From assembly GCA_965216155.1 (NCBI GenBank), contig CBDCFD010000005.1, forward strand, positions 835,067-899,066: a stretch of 64,000 bases of DNA, written 5' to 3'. The notes beneath the pieces are model-generated. The model made no database searches. It saw only the letters and a list, made by a program, of their open reading frames with translations, and was not told where the DNA came from. The DNA comes from CATOSP01 sp965216155. GTDB lineage: Bacteria > Chloroflexota > Dehalococcoidia > Lucifugimonadales > UBA3495. The position numbers and the translations under genes are program-made. The stretch's first letter is position 1; each line of letters begins with the position of its first letter. Positions 8,492-17,143 of this stretch are shown here, in pieces.

Positions 8492-11400
8492 CTATGTCAG
8501 CTCCATGCACTGGTCAAGGAACTCGTTCACTTTCTTGGTGAGGCGCACCCAGTTAAATGTTTCAAGCAACTGCCTCTTGAGGGCTTCGGAGTCCGTTGTC
8601 CCATTCTCTGCCCCGATGAGCATCAGCACTGCGGCGACTTCATCGGGAGGAAGCTCCTCCAACTCCCGGGGGCCGCGCTCTCGGAGGAAGACCTCGGGAC
8701 TGCCAGGTCTTCTCAGCACAAGCTGCCATTGCCCTTCCTTGTTAAGTGGATTCGTAGCAGTCAGCAACCCCTTCCTAACTGCTTCTGCGCAGGCTTGATT
8801 CAGCGCCTTCCGAGCCGGGGCTGTCAATCGTTGACTGCCAGATGCTCGGTTGATCAAACGATAAGCGCGAATGGCAAGCACAGGTTCTTCACACGCGGCC
8901 ACCTCCGTCAATAGAGAAACCAAGTGCTCTCTTTCGGCAATTCTTGGGTCAGGTACGAGGTCAGCCGGTTCCCATTCCACGTATCGAGCCAGGCGATCAG
9001 CAGCGTCCGAATCTGATGGTATTGGCGCCAGATGCGGTGCAGACTGCGGATAGGGAGAGGCCAGTTCTTCATCGTTATGAGGTCTGAATGGGCTGGAAAG
9101 GTCCCCTTGCTGCCATAGCGTTTCTGACTCGATAGGTTGCTTGGCGGCTTCGTCATCGCCAGGAAGCTCTGTCCGACTTGCCTCGTTTCGGCGCATCTTT
9201 TCTTCAATGGTGGGAAAGACCTGGCGGCGTTCAAGAGTCTTCCAAAGATCGGTCAGAGCCTCGTCAGGGTCGAGGCGGAATACGGATTCAAGAAGCCGCC
9301 AAAACTCCCAGCCGCAGCGTTCCAGGTCGCGCTGGCGTGCTGCGTCAGCTTCGTACCGGTCCGGGCCATGCCAGGCATCACCATCACATTCCACGGCCAG
9401 ACTTCCGTCCAAGCCCTGCACGACAAGATCGATTCTATAGCCTCCTACCTCAACCTGTGGGATTACCCGGTATCCCCGGCGAGTGATGGCCAGGAAGACA
9501 TCCAACTCGAACCAGCTGTCGAATGGTGCCGGAGGACTCACAAACTGACGGTCAGCTTGCAACGCCAGTGCTTCAAGCTGGGACACATCCAGTCCCGACA
9601 CATCTGAAATCGCCACCCTGGGGTTCGAGCAGTACTCAAGGAGCTGATACCGTACGCACCTTGGATTCAGGTCTGCAAGAGTGGCGGTGTGGAAGAGATA
9701 CATCTGGTCTCTGGCACGGCTTGCCGCCACATTGAATCGCCTCTGGGCTTCGTCGTCGGTCATTGCCGGGATGCGACGGTTCTCCTGCAGAGCCGAGACC
9801 AGGCTCAGGAACATGACATCCCTTTCGTCGCCCTGGAAGGCGTAAGCGTCCCCGCAAACGATCTGGCGGCGCTCCATTTTTTCGGGACCAAGCCTACTTA
9901 TCAGTAGCCTCTCGATCTCTCTGGCTTGAGCTTCACCCACCAGGCTGATGACACCAATCGTCTTGCCTTCATATGCCGGGGCTTCCTGAATGCGGGCGAT
10001 CTCCTCGACTATCGCGTCCGCTTCAGGCGGATTCACCTGTCGGGCACCAATTCCCCTCAGATAACCGTCGCTTACATGCCGGGTCAGGACCGTTGGCTCG
10101 AGACGCCCTACCCCGTATTGCCGAAGTGGGACAAGCGGTTCGCCCTGATATGCCAGGTTGTTGGAGAATTGGATGATCTCGGGCATACATCTGAAATGCT
10201 CGCGCAGCCGGATACGGCCACTGTACCGGATTTCCGCGAGATCAAAGAAACTCTGATTAACCCCGTATGCGTCGGCGTGTGGGAGGCCCGAGATATAACG
10301 CTCCCGGAGTTGGTTTACGTCCGCGAAGTTGACGCCGGCGTATGTCGGCTGGATCTGCTTGTCGTCACCAACAACCACGAGTTTCTTGGCAAGATAGGCA
10401 AGCAATAGTGCCTCGGGACCGGACTGGCTCGCCTCATCGATGATGGCGATGTCGAAGAGTTCTGACCCGGGTCTGATGGTCTCAGCCACACGGTGCAACG
10501 GCATTACCCAAGCAGGTATCGCCGATCTGCTGTCGTTCATATGCTTTCGCGCATTGGCGCGGTGTATTGGTGCATACTTCCCGGTGCCCCGTCCGATTGC
10601 ACGCACCGCCTTTGACCAAGCGACCAAGCTCTGGCGCTCTTTCTCCGTCATTCGATTGAAGCAGTGAGTCCAGGCCTTCTCCGCCGCTAGCTGTTCGAGC
10701 GCGCCAGCGATCCGGACCCGTGTATTCTCGAGTTCCATCCGCAACTGTTCCCCGGAACCAGGGGCGGATAGTCTCACTACCCAACCATGCGCCCGTGACC
10801 AGTTCCAAGCGCGCTCGAAATTCGGTGCCCTTTCATCCCATAGGGGATCGCCAAATGTCTGCATGAGCACTTGTGCCAGTTCCGGCGCGACGTCCTGCAA
10901 CTTACGGCACAGTGCTATCTTTCGGACAAGTTCTGCTTCGACTTCGCGGTTTTCTGCTGCCCGTTGCCTAGCGTCCCGGTATTTGGACGGGTCGCGCTCA
11001 ATTACCGCGGCTCTCAGGTCCGCAGCGGACGCATCGATTTGCCCTCGAAGACTTTGCGTCTGTAGTTTTTGAAGGGTCCCGTCAATCTGACTCCGGGCGG
11101 CCTCGTAGCGGTGCGTGGACTCAAAGGCGGCGAGGGCTTCGCCCAAGTGGTGCAACGTGTTGGGGTCTGACCAATCTGGTTCAATGCTTACAGATGCGCG
11201 CCTGAGAACCCCGGACAATTTCTGGACAATGGCCAGCGCTACGAAAGCCTCTTCCAGAGGCTCGCACAGGTCCCTGAGTTCGGCAACCTGGTCCGCGAAG
11301 GTCAATGACGTTATGGCATGATAGGGTGTCCAGCGTTCGCGAATCCGCATGAACTCTATCTCAGCCTGGAGCCGCGTTAGCAGGTCGCTCAAGGCATCGG

Positions 11401-13684
11401 TCGTTTCGCACAAACGCCCGCCGATCCGTAGATTTCGCACATAAGATGCCCGTTTCACGACGGAGGCGCGGAAGGGACCAAATCCCCAACCGCCGCCGCC
11501 TTTAAGATGACTGACCAGGTCCCTGGCATCCCATTCAAGGCGATAAATATCCGGGCCCGGCTCGGGACTAATCGGGTTCCTGTCCAGCCATTCCGCGTAT
11601 GCAGCCGCCGAATCCACTACACTCTTGGTATCCTCGTACAGGAGACGCCACGCACGCTCCAAGTCTCCGAGAACCTGTTGCGTCGCAGTTCTGGTCCAAT
11701 CCAGCGGCCGACGATGGATTCGCTCGATAAGCTGGGTGACCTCACCTAACGCTTTAATGAAATCCTGGCGGTCTTGCTCCGGCAAGTTCTGTAGCGCGCC
11801 ATACTCTGGCCGCTGTCGGATCGACGCATCCTGTTCGTAGTCACCGCGCGCCACCCCCTCGGCCTGCACAGCCTGATCGAAATCCTCGGCAGTGGGCAAA
11901 GCATCGGTATCAACGCTCATACATCCGGCGATTTCCCACTCCGTGATTCGCTCATTCCTGAGCAGTACCAGCAACTCCGTAAATTCTGCAGACGTCAATG
12001 GAGGCTCGGTGTCTTCCGGTGCAACGCAGGGCAACCACGACAGCAGGTCTCGCTCGCCTCGCAGACTGTCCGCGATGCGTGCCAACGTTCCCGAGTAACC
12101 AAACTTCGAGTCCTGCTTTAAGGTCTCCCGCTCCCGCAGCGAGCGGAGATCATTGAACACTTCAGCTTGACGCCTCCGTGCTTTATCCAAGTCGTCTTCG
12201 AGTCGTTTGATTTCCCGCTCGCTGACACCGGGATCCCATGTGTTCTGCCGCGTGGTGATCCCCTGGACGGACTCTTCCATTGCGAGCAATGCTTCGCGGT
12301 CGTCACCAAGAAGTACAACGGAGAGAGGCGCAAGATCGGGCGCACTTTCAACGATCATGTTCCGGAGTACCTTCAGCGCGCGTACCGCGTGGCTAGTCAC
12401 CAGTATGCGTTGACCCGTGGCGAGTGCGTGGCAGATCAGATTCACGATGGAATGCGATTTCCCTGTGCCCGGTGGACCCTGGACCAATACACCTTGGTTA
12501 GTGGTCAACCGCTCTACGATCTGCCTCTGCGCCTCATTGGCGGGGAGTGGGAAGAAAGTTTCTATCGGACTTTCCCTGTTGACGCTCCCGTTTCCAAAGC
12601 CGGTGGACCCTTGATCGTCGGACACACTTATGAAGCGCGATACGCCTTCAGGAACAGGCTCGCCAGCTTCAAGTTGCGTGATAATGTCCTCGAAAGCCCG
12701 GATATACGACCGTTCTGTTCTTTGCCGCAATATGAGCGCCGGAGCCAGATGTACATTCGGTTTTTGGTCCGCGTGCTCCGGTGTATTGAGCGCGGCGCTG
12801 TACTCGCCTATTGCCGCTACGGAATTCACCCAACTATTGAGCAGGTCGTCAAGCGGACCTACATCCCACAGCGAATCGCCAAGCCCCTCCAAGGCGTCCT
12901 CTATAGTATTCAGAACCTGCGGGTCGGGACGATACTGAGGGTCCAACATGTCCTGCTCTAATGAAGGACGTGCGCCTTCACCCGCAGGAACAACTGTCAA
13001 CGTTCCACTCGTGCTGTCGAACACGACGCTGACACGGGCGCTTACCAGGTGGCGGCGGATCGTGTGGCCGTCAGGAGTTTTCCAATTCAAAAAGCCAAGT
13101 CCGAAAACGACCTCGAAGCTCTCTCCGAGGCGTTGCTGCCTTTGGAACGTGGAGAAAATGGACGTGTAGACTTTTTCTACTTGCTGCTCACGCCGATGGT
13201 GGTCTGCCCAATGCCACCACTGGTTCTCGATGTACGCGTCCCACGCCTTCTTTACGTCAGGGTAGTATTCCAGACTGCGAGGCGGGTCGTCATCGGAGTC
13301 ACCTGGCAGGGTTTCGTACAATTCCGGAAATTCAAGAGATGAATCGCCGAGTTGGTCGCTCCGAACCCAGGAGTTCACCAGTTCGGGCGGTTCCGGTGGT
13401 GGCGACGGACGCGGCTTCCGAATTTCCACCCACACTTCATCGGAAGTGGATGAGGGGTGTCTGTCCCACGCAATGCAATAGCAACCGCTCTCCCTTGGAA
13501 TTTGAGATGCCCAGAGAACCTGTCCTTCCCGCTCATATTGTGAAATGTCGCGGGTGATCTTGGTCCGGAGCTGCGCAAATTCCTTTAGGAAAGTATACAG
13601 GGCTATTGCGTTGTTACGCTCGGTCAAGGCAGTCCTCGGTGGTTTGGCCGGACGGAAACAGGAGAATCGTGTTGTCGCTTCCAC
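8492..13684 (-). CDS. Giant SF1 helicase with Vsr/DUF559-like nuclease domain
   Basis: A 1730-residue protein from a GTG start; an in-frame TGA lies just upstream. The N-terminal 370 residues are unrecognised. Walker A VQGPPGTGKSHSIV is at about 401-414, Walker B IIDEASQS near 1085, VVVGDDKQIQP follows, and the UPF1-type motifs CGDAYAFQGDERDV and RFNVAASRARDQMYLF come next. These mark the split AAA_11/AAA_12 SF1 helicase core with a long coiled insert (about 480-1000). After it, about 1385-1465, comes an endonuclease domain of the MTES_1575/DUF559 type: GYRIDLVVQG then LAVECDGDAWHG. A 265-residue acidic-then-basic tail follows. Single-gene helicase-nuclease anti-phage proteins have this layout. 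A ribbon-helix-helix gene lies 17 nt upstream and may regulate it. The coding frame is intact over 5.2 kb, unlike many neighbours. Confidence 0.85.
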   Translation of the reverse strand: MEATTRFSCFRPAKPPRTALTERNNAIALYTFLKEFAQLRTKITRDISQYEREGQVLWASQIPRESGCYCIAWDRHPSSTSDEVWVEIRKPRPSPPPEPPELVNSWVRSDQLGDSSLEFPELYETLPGDSDDDPPRSLEYYPDVKKAWDAYIENQWWHWADHHRREQQVEKVYTSIFSTFQRQQRLGESFEVVFGLGFLNWKTPDGHTIRRHLVSARVSVVFDSTSGTLTVVPAGEGARPSLEQDMLDPQYRPDPQVLNTIEDALEGLGDSLWDVGPLDDLLNSWVNSVAAIGEYSAALNTPEHADQKPNVHLAPALILRQRTERSYIRAFEDIITQLEAGEPVPEGVSRFISVSDDQGSTGFGNGSVNRESPIETFFPLPANEAQRQIVERLTTNQGVLVQGPPGTGKSHSIVNLICHALATGQRILVTSHAVRALKVLRNMIVESAPDLAPLSVVLLGDDREALLAMEESVQGITTRQNTWDPGVSEREIKRLEDDLDKARRRQAEVFNDLRSLRERETLKQDSKFGYSGTLARIADSLRGERDLLSWLPCVAPEDTEPPLTSAEFTELLVLLRNERITEWEIAGCMSVDTDALPTAEDFDQAVQAEGVARGDYEQDASIRQRPEYGALQNLPEQDRQDFIKALGEVTQLIERIHRRPLDWTRTATQQVLGDLERAWRLLYEDTKSVVDSAAAYAEWLDRNPISPEPGPDIYRLEWDARDLVSHLKGGGGWGFGPFRASVVKRASYVRNLRIGGRLCETTDALSDLLTRLQAEIEFMRIRERWTPYHAITSLTFADQVAELRDLCEPLEEAFVALAIVQKLSGVLRRASVSIEPDWSDPNTLHHLGEALAAFESTHRYEAARSQIDGTLQKLQTQSLRGQIDASAADLRAAVIERDPSKYRDARQRAAENREVEAELVRKIALCRKLQDVAPELAQVLMQTFGDPLWDERAPNFERAWNWSRAHGWVVRLSAPGSGEQLRMELENTRVRIAGALEQLAAEKAWTHCFNRMTEKERQSLVAWSKAVRAIGRGTGKYAPIHRANARKHMNDSRSAIPAWVMPLHRVAETIRPGSELFDIAIIDEASQSGPEALLLAYLAKKLVVVGDDKQIQPTYAGVNFADVNQLRERYISGLPHADAYGVNQSFFDLAEIRYSGRIRLREHFRCMPEIIQFSNNLAYQGEPLVPLRQYGVGRLEPTVLTRHVSDGYLRGIGARQVNPPEADAIVEEIARIQEAPAYEGKTIGVISLVGEAQAREIERLLISRLGPEKMERRQIVCGDAYAFQGDERDVMFLSLVSALQENRRIPAMTDDEAQRRFNVAASRARDQMYLFHTATLADLNPRCVRYQLLEYCSNPRVAISDVSGLDVSQLEALALQADRQFVSPPAPFDSWFELDVFLAITRRGYRVIPQVEVGGYRIDLVVQGLDGSLAVECDGDAWHGPDRYEADAARQRDLERCGWEFWRLLESVFRLDPDEALTDLWKTLERRQVFPTIEEKMRRNEASRTELPGDDEAAKQPIESETLWQQGDLSSPFRPHNDEELASPYPQSAPHLAPIPSDSDAADRLARYVEWEPADLVPDPRIAEREHLVSLLTEVAACEEPVLAIRAYRLINRASGSQRLTAPARKALNQACAEAVRKGLLTATNPLNKEGQWQLVLRRPGSPEVFLRERGPRELEELPPDEVAAVLMLIGAENGTTDSEALKRQLLETFNWVRLTKKVNEFLDQCMELT

Positions 13685-13701
13685 GAATGGAAATCACTTG
13701 G

Positions 13702-13869
13702 CTAATTGTTACTGACGGTTTCCTTCCCATCCAGTCGCTTCAACTCCCGTGTCAAGGCCCGAACCACCAACTGAGTCAGGGAAATGCGGAGCCTGGCCGC
13801 TTCCGCCTTGGCTTCAGCATGGAGAGCTTCTGGGAGGTTTAAGGTCGTCTTCTGAGTATCCAAGGGCAT
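13702..13869 (-). CDS. Ribbon-helix-helix (CopG/Arc-like) protein
   Basis: The start is chosen at MPLDTQKTTLNLPEALHAEA; an ATG 18 nt upstream is also in frame. The 55 residues show the RHH pattern: a basic beta strand TTLNLP, helix A AEAKAEAARLRIS, the turn and helix B TQLVVRALTRELKRL. Such proteins are dimeric DNA-binding repressors or antitoxins. The gene ends 17 nt before the giant helicase gene on the same strand, so co-transcription and control of the helicase is a plausible inference. Confidence 0.7.
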   Translation of the reverse strand: MPLDTQKTTLNLPEALHAEAKAEAARLRISLTQLVVRALTRELKRLDGKETVSNN

Positions 13870-13887
13870 GCTCCTAACTCGCAACAA

Positions 13888-14279
13888 CAGTTACAGAATA
13901 CCATATCGCTGTTTTTCTGTCGTCATCACTTGCAAGGAGGGGCAGCGGCCGCAGCTGAGTGCCCCTAAGCCCTTCTGCAGGTTACAGTCCCTTGCTTGTC
14001 CCTGACGTTAAAGGCGGCCAGCCAGATGTGGCAACCGGTGCCAACAGCCTCGTCGCCATCCGCCGGTGCCTACCAAGCATATTCGTCAGTCTGCCCCGGC
14101 CCTGCATTTCCCCTCATCTAACGCCAACCACCGGACTTCACGCCCTGCAAGAGGCTCGGAAAGTCCACGTTGACATCGGCCTACACCACAAAACTCGCTC
14201 CAATGTAAGGCCTTGCAGGGCATTACGAGCAAGCAATTTCTCCTGGACAATGGAATGTTGAACCATTGCCCCAGGAGCA
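13888..14279. other. Intergenic, nothing recognised
   Basis: A divergent region between the minus-strand RHH/helicase unit and a plus-strand HTH fragment. It probably contains the promoter for the RHH gene; I see no RNA gene or repeat. Confidence 0.45.
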
Positions 14280-14285
14280 ATGCTT

Positions 14286-14573
14286 ATGCAGACAAAGCAG
14301 CCGGCAACGCCGGAGCCGACCCAAAACAGGGCGGCGGAAAACCCAGACCTGAACGACGCCATCCGCCGCTACGTGCGCGCCTACGCCCTGTGGCACGGCA
14401 GGCACCAGGCGGCCCAGCGCTTTGGCGTGTCCCGCCACACCCTCTGGCGCTTCCTGGAACGGGGACACCTGAGCCGCGGCAGTTGTCTGAACTACCCCCG
14501 TCTACACGAGGGCAGGCTCTGCCGGGCTGCAGCCCGGACTTCAACGCGGATGGGGCAATCTGGGGCTGGGTGA
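14286..14573 (+). CDS. HTH-type protein, probably truncated
   Basis: The ATG at 14286 (MQTKQPATPEPTQN) lies 8 nt after an AGGAG, a better spacing than the ATG at 14280. The first 60 residues read as a conserved helix-turn-helix unit: DLNDAIRRYVRAYALWHGRH then QRFGVSRHTLWRFLERGHL. After that the translation becomes low-complexity and unrelated, so the C-terminal part has probably been lost by frameshift or recombination. It is possibly a regulator of a former mobile element. Confidence 0.5.
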   Translation: MQTKQPATPEPTQNRAAENPDLNDAIRRYVRAYALWHGRHQAAQRFGVSRHTLWRFLERGHLSRGSCLNYPRLHEGRLCRAAARTSTRMGQSGAG

Positions 14574-14912
14574 GGGAAGAGGCGACCGGAAACCTGTGCC
14601 TGGGGACAGGGTCCTGGTGCGGGAGAAGGTAAGCGGCTTCCTCGACGGTCTGGCCAACCGGAAAGGCAAGGTCAAACGGCGTTGCCGGACCGTCCTGCAA
14701 GCAAGGGCTGAAGCACTCCCTGCGCGACTCCCGGCACCCGGCAAATGCACATCCCACCTTGGCTTTGGTTTAGGACCGGCGCAGTGGAACTCGTCTATGG
14801 ACCGGAATATCACGCTCCCGGGCATGGGCTGGACTCTCGGCCTCCTGTTCAGATACCTGGTCCGGCTCGCGGGTCTTCTCCCCACCGTCCTGGATCGTGT
14901 CCAGGGGGTCCA
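14574..14912. other. Intergenic, nothing recognised
   Basis: About 340 nt with overlapping open frames on both strands and no convincing protein signature. It may be decayed remains of the gene started at 14286. Confidence 0.4.
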
Positions 14913-15098
14913 TCAGCCCTTCAGGTGCTTGTGGTCGGCCTGACGGGTCACACCCAGGAGCTCGGCGGTCTCCGTGACTGGCATGTTTCGCTCCTGCAGC
15001 CTCAGGGCTACGTCGCGCCGGATCTCCGCCAGGAGGGACTCACGCAACTGACCCACCTGGGCCATGACCTCAGGGGAGAATTCCGTCGTGTCTTTCAT
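14913..15098 (-). CDS. Small helix-turn-helix protein
   Basis: Read from MKDTTEFSPEVMAQVGQLRE, this is a 61-residue acidic-helical protein ending LRLQERNMPVTETAELLGVT then RQADHKHLKG. The PVTETAELLGVTRQ segment is a typical helix-turn-helix. A longer start 36 nt upstream is possible. It could be a short transcriptional regulator or the C-terminal stub of a larger one. Confidence 0.45.
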   Translation of the reverse strand: MKDTTEFSPEVMAQVGQLRESLLAEIRRDVALRLQERNMPVTETAELLGVTRQADHKHLKG

Positions 15099-15204
15099 AT
15101 CGGGGCCTGTACGGGCTGATGTTACAGCCGTCAAACGCTCCCGCGGGAGGAGCGTGATTGCTGTTCAACAAAGGTGTTTACCTCGGACCCATCAAGTCAA
15201 AGCA

Positions 15205-15870
15205 CTAAGCCGCCAGCTTATCGCGGATCCGGTCGGCGACTTTATCCAAATATCCATCCGACCATGGCGCCCACATATTGAATCCGGGTGGTGCCAAACT
15301 CGGGATGGGAATGACCAGATGCCGTTCCGTTTGAACGTCACAAATCTCATCGGCGGAACGAGGGACTTTCAGTGGGGTAATCTTGAGAATGTTAGAGATA
15401 CGCTCCGCGGAACCTTTGCCATGAACAATTAGGACCGTCGGTGCGATTTCAGCCAGCAGGTAGCGGAAAATCTCTTCCCCTTTTCTTGCACCGCCGGCAT
15501 GGGCCTGGTTGCGTAGATCCTCGCTCATAGGAGTGGAGTAGCAGATTACGTTCGTTTCCAGGATGTTATGAATGGCTCGTTGGTTCAAGCGGGCCACAAG
15601 ACCATCAATGTTCTGCCGGGTCCGGGACGGCTTGCCCTTGGTCGTCTCATCATAAAGCCCGCGGCAACTCTCACCATTTCGATTGAATAAGGCATCCAGG
15701 TGCCTCTGGTGTGGTATATCCTCGGCGGAGTATCCGTTGCTTTGATTCATGCCGACGATGAACGCATCCGCTGCTAACGGCTTCTTCATCTCGGTCATCC
15801 AGGGGCGTGGCAGTTGGCCATTGATAGGCTCGGTCAATTCCCGGATCTTTCCCTCAAACTTGTCAGTCAT
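15205..15870 (-). CDS. Uracil-DNA-glycosylase-superfamily-like protein
   Basis: A 221-residue cytoplasmic protein. Three segments fall in the order and spacing of the UDG fold: FIVGMNQSNGY near residue 37 (where family members carry the water-activating loop), ILETNVICYSTPMSEDLR near 105, and TVLIVHGKGSAE near 145. The SRTRQNIDGLV linker is shared with uncharacterised UDG-like bacterial proteins. The canonical GQDPYH and HPSPLS motifs are absent, so activity on uracil is not assured. It lies between mobile-element remnants, near other DNA-modifying genes, and could act in base excision or in defence against modified DNA. Confidence 0.55.
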   Translation of the reverse strand: MTDKFEGKIRELTEPINGQLPRPWMTEMKKPLAADAFIVGMNQSNGYSAEDIPHQRHLDALFNRNGESCRGLYDETTKGKPSRTRQNIDGLVARLNQRAIHNILETNVICYSTPMSEDLRNQAHAGGARKGEEIFRYLLAEIAPTVLIVHGKGSAERISNILKITPLKVPRSADEICDVQTERHLVIPIPSLAPPGFNMWAPWSDGYLDKVADRIRDKLAA

Positions 15871-15939
15871 CGTAACTCCGAATTCGGTCTTGTTTCGTGG
15901 CTGTGTTCAGTGACGGTCACCTGTTCCGTTAGGATACTT

Positions 15940-16028
15940 AGGTGGACCCGGTCAGTTGGACAGGATCGAGGTGGAATTAAGCGAGAGCCCGCTGCTCCTG
16001 CCAATGATACCAACGTCTGCTCTATTGG
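15940..16028 (+). repeat. IS3-type left-end repeat, copy A
   Basis: The segment starts AGGTGGACCCGGTCAGTTGG and continues for about 88 bp through GGAATTAAGCGAGAG to CTCTATTGG. Near-identical sequence occurs at 46389-46640 (interrupted by a MITE) next to IS3 orfA/orfB, and a diverged copy is at 44682-44750. It is interpreted as the terminal region of an IS3-type element whose body is missing here. Confidence 0.6.
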
Positions 16029-16039
16029 AGATTTCTTGG

Positions 16040-16202
16040 CCCGGTCCTGACCCAGCTTGATGAGCTCGATGGCCGAGTCCACCTGATAGACCCCTGCGGC
16101 CCAGCTCCGACCGGTGGAAGGACTTTGCCGCAGATCTGCCCTCGCTGGTACTGGGTCAAGCTGCCAACCGGCCATGCTCCGTGCCGAGGCTGCAAGTTCC
16201 AC
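16040..16202 (-). repeat. Dispersed repeat shared with 61112-61265 (inverted)
   Basis: On the minus strand this reads through GCACGGAGCATGGCC, GTTGGCAGC and CCCAGTACCAGCGAGGG. The same words occur in the same order on the plus strand at 61112-61265, with scattered substitutions over about 130 bp. Its position beside the serine recombinase gene suggests a mobile-element end or recombination site. No coding function is assigned. Confidence 0.5.
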
Positions 16203-16209
16203 CCAACCC

Positions 16210-16770
16210 CTACCTGTCCACCTGTTGGATGGTCCAGCGACTGACCTCCAGGCGCTTGGCCAGTTCCCGCTGGCTCACTCCCTTCGACCGCTCCACCCGG
16301 ATGTACTCTCGTTGCTGCTCGGTCAGGCTGGGCCGCCGGCCAGGGAAACGGCCCTCGGCCCGCGCCTTCGCCTGGCCCGCGACCGAGCGGTCCCTGATCG
16401 AGTTCCGCCACCACTCGCTGAAGGCGAGCACCATCGCGAGCTGGAGCTTGCCGGTGGCCGTCGAGGTGTCGAAGTCTTCCGACAGGGACCGGAACTCCAC
16501 TCCCGCATGGTGCAGGCCCTCGATCACCTGCAGCCCGTAGGTCAGCCCCCTGGAGAGCCGGTCGATGTGGGTGACCACCAGGGTGTCCCCCTCGACCACC
16601 AGGTCCAGCAGTTCCAGGAGGCCGCCGCGGTCGTTCTTGGCTCCGCTGGCCTCCTCGGCTCGAATATTGCCCATGGCGCAGCCGGCGCGGACCAGCCGCT
16701 CCACCTGCAGGTCCAGATTCTTGTCCTCGGGCTCTCTCACCGAGACCCTGGCATAGCCGTACAGCGTCAT
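16210..16770 (-). CDS. Serine recombinase (resolvase/invertase family)
   Basis: A complete 186-residue small serine recombinase. The N-terminal catalytic domain starts MTLYGYARVSVREPEDKNLD with the nucleophile Ser in ARVS (residue 9). THIDRLSRGLTYGLQVIE and RNSIRDRSVAGQAKA supply the conserved DRLxR and the E-helix. A C-terminal Hin-like HTH is present (RVERSKGVSQRELAKRLEVS, then RWTIQQVDR). It resolves or inverts DNA between short sites. Upstream DNA (16784-16909) carries four copies of TGGCTGGAA in both orientations, plausible recombinase sites. Confidence 0.9.
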   Translation of the reverse strand: MTLYGYARVSVREPEDKNLDLQVERLVRAGCAMGNIRAEEASGAKNDRGGLLELLDLVVEGDTLVVTHIDRLSRGLTYGLQVIEGLHHAGVEFRSLSEDFDTSTATGKLQLAMVLAFSEWWRNSIRDRSVAGQAKARAEGRFPGRRPSLTEQQREYIRVERSKGVSQRELAKRLEVSRWTIQQVDR

Positions 16771-16783
16771 CCTGCTCTACCCC

Positions 16784-16909
16784 TGGCTGGAATACCTGAA
16801 GTCTGACTTTCTGCCAGGGGTGTTGCAACCGGGTTTTCCAGCCACCCACTCAGCTACGACAGGGGGGAATTTACAGCCGGTGGCTGGAAACAGGGCTGTT
16901 TCCAGCCAC
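16784..16909. promoter_or_regulatory. Palindromic repeats, candidate recombinase site
   Basis: TGGCTGGAA occurs at 16784-16792 and 16881-16889 and its complement at 16836-16844 and 16900-16908. The last two sit inside a perfect 13-bp palindrome arm pair: GTGGCTGGAAACA at 16880-16892, loop GGGC, complement at 16897-16909. It lies directly upstream of the serine recombinase start, where res sites and autoregulatory operators are usually found. Confidence 0.5.
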
Positions 16910-17143
16910 TTCCCCTGGCTGATCGTGAACCACTCAGGAACCACTAGCCGCGGGGGCATGTTCTCCATTCACTACTCATACCAGTTTCACCCGCTTTTAG
17001 GACAGGCTCTAAATGGGCATACAAGCACCGGAGGCCCTGCGGCCTTCCGTGTAAATGATCAGGTACTTTAGGACAGAAAACTGCAAATTATTCGGGGTCA
17101 TTACTTAACCCTGCCTTGATTCCGTCCAATTAAAGGGTTGCTC

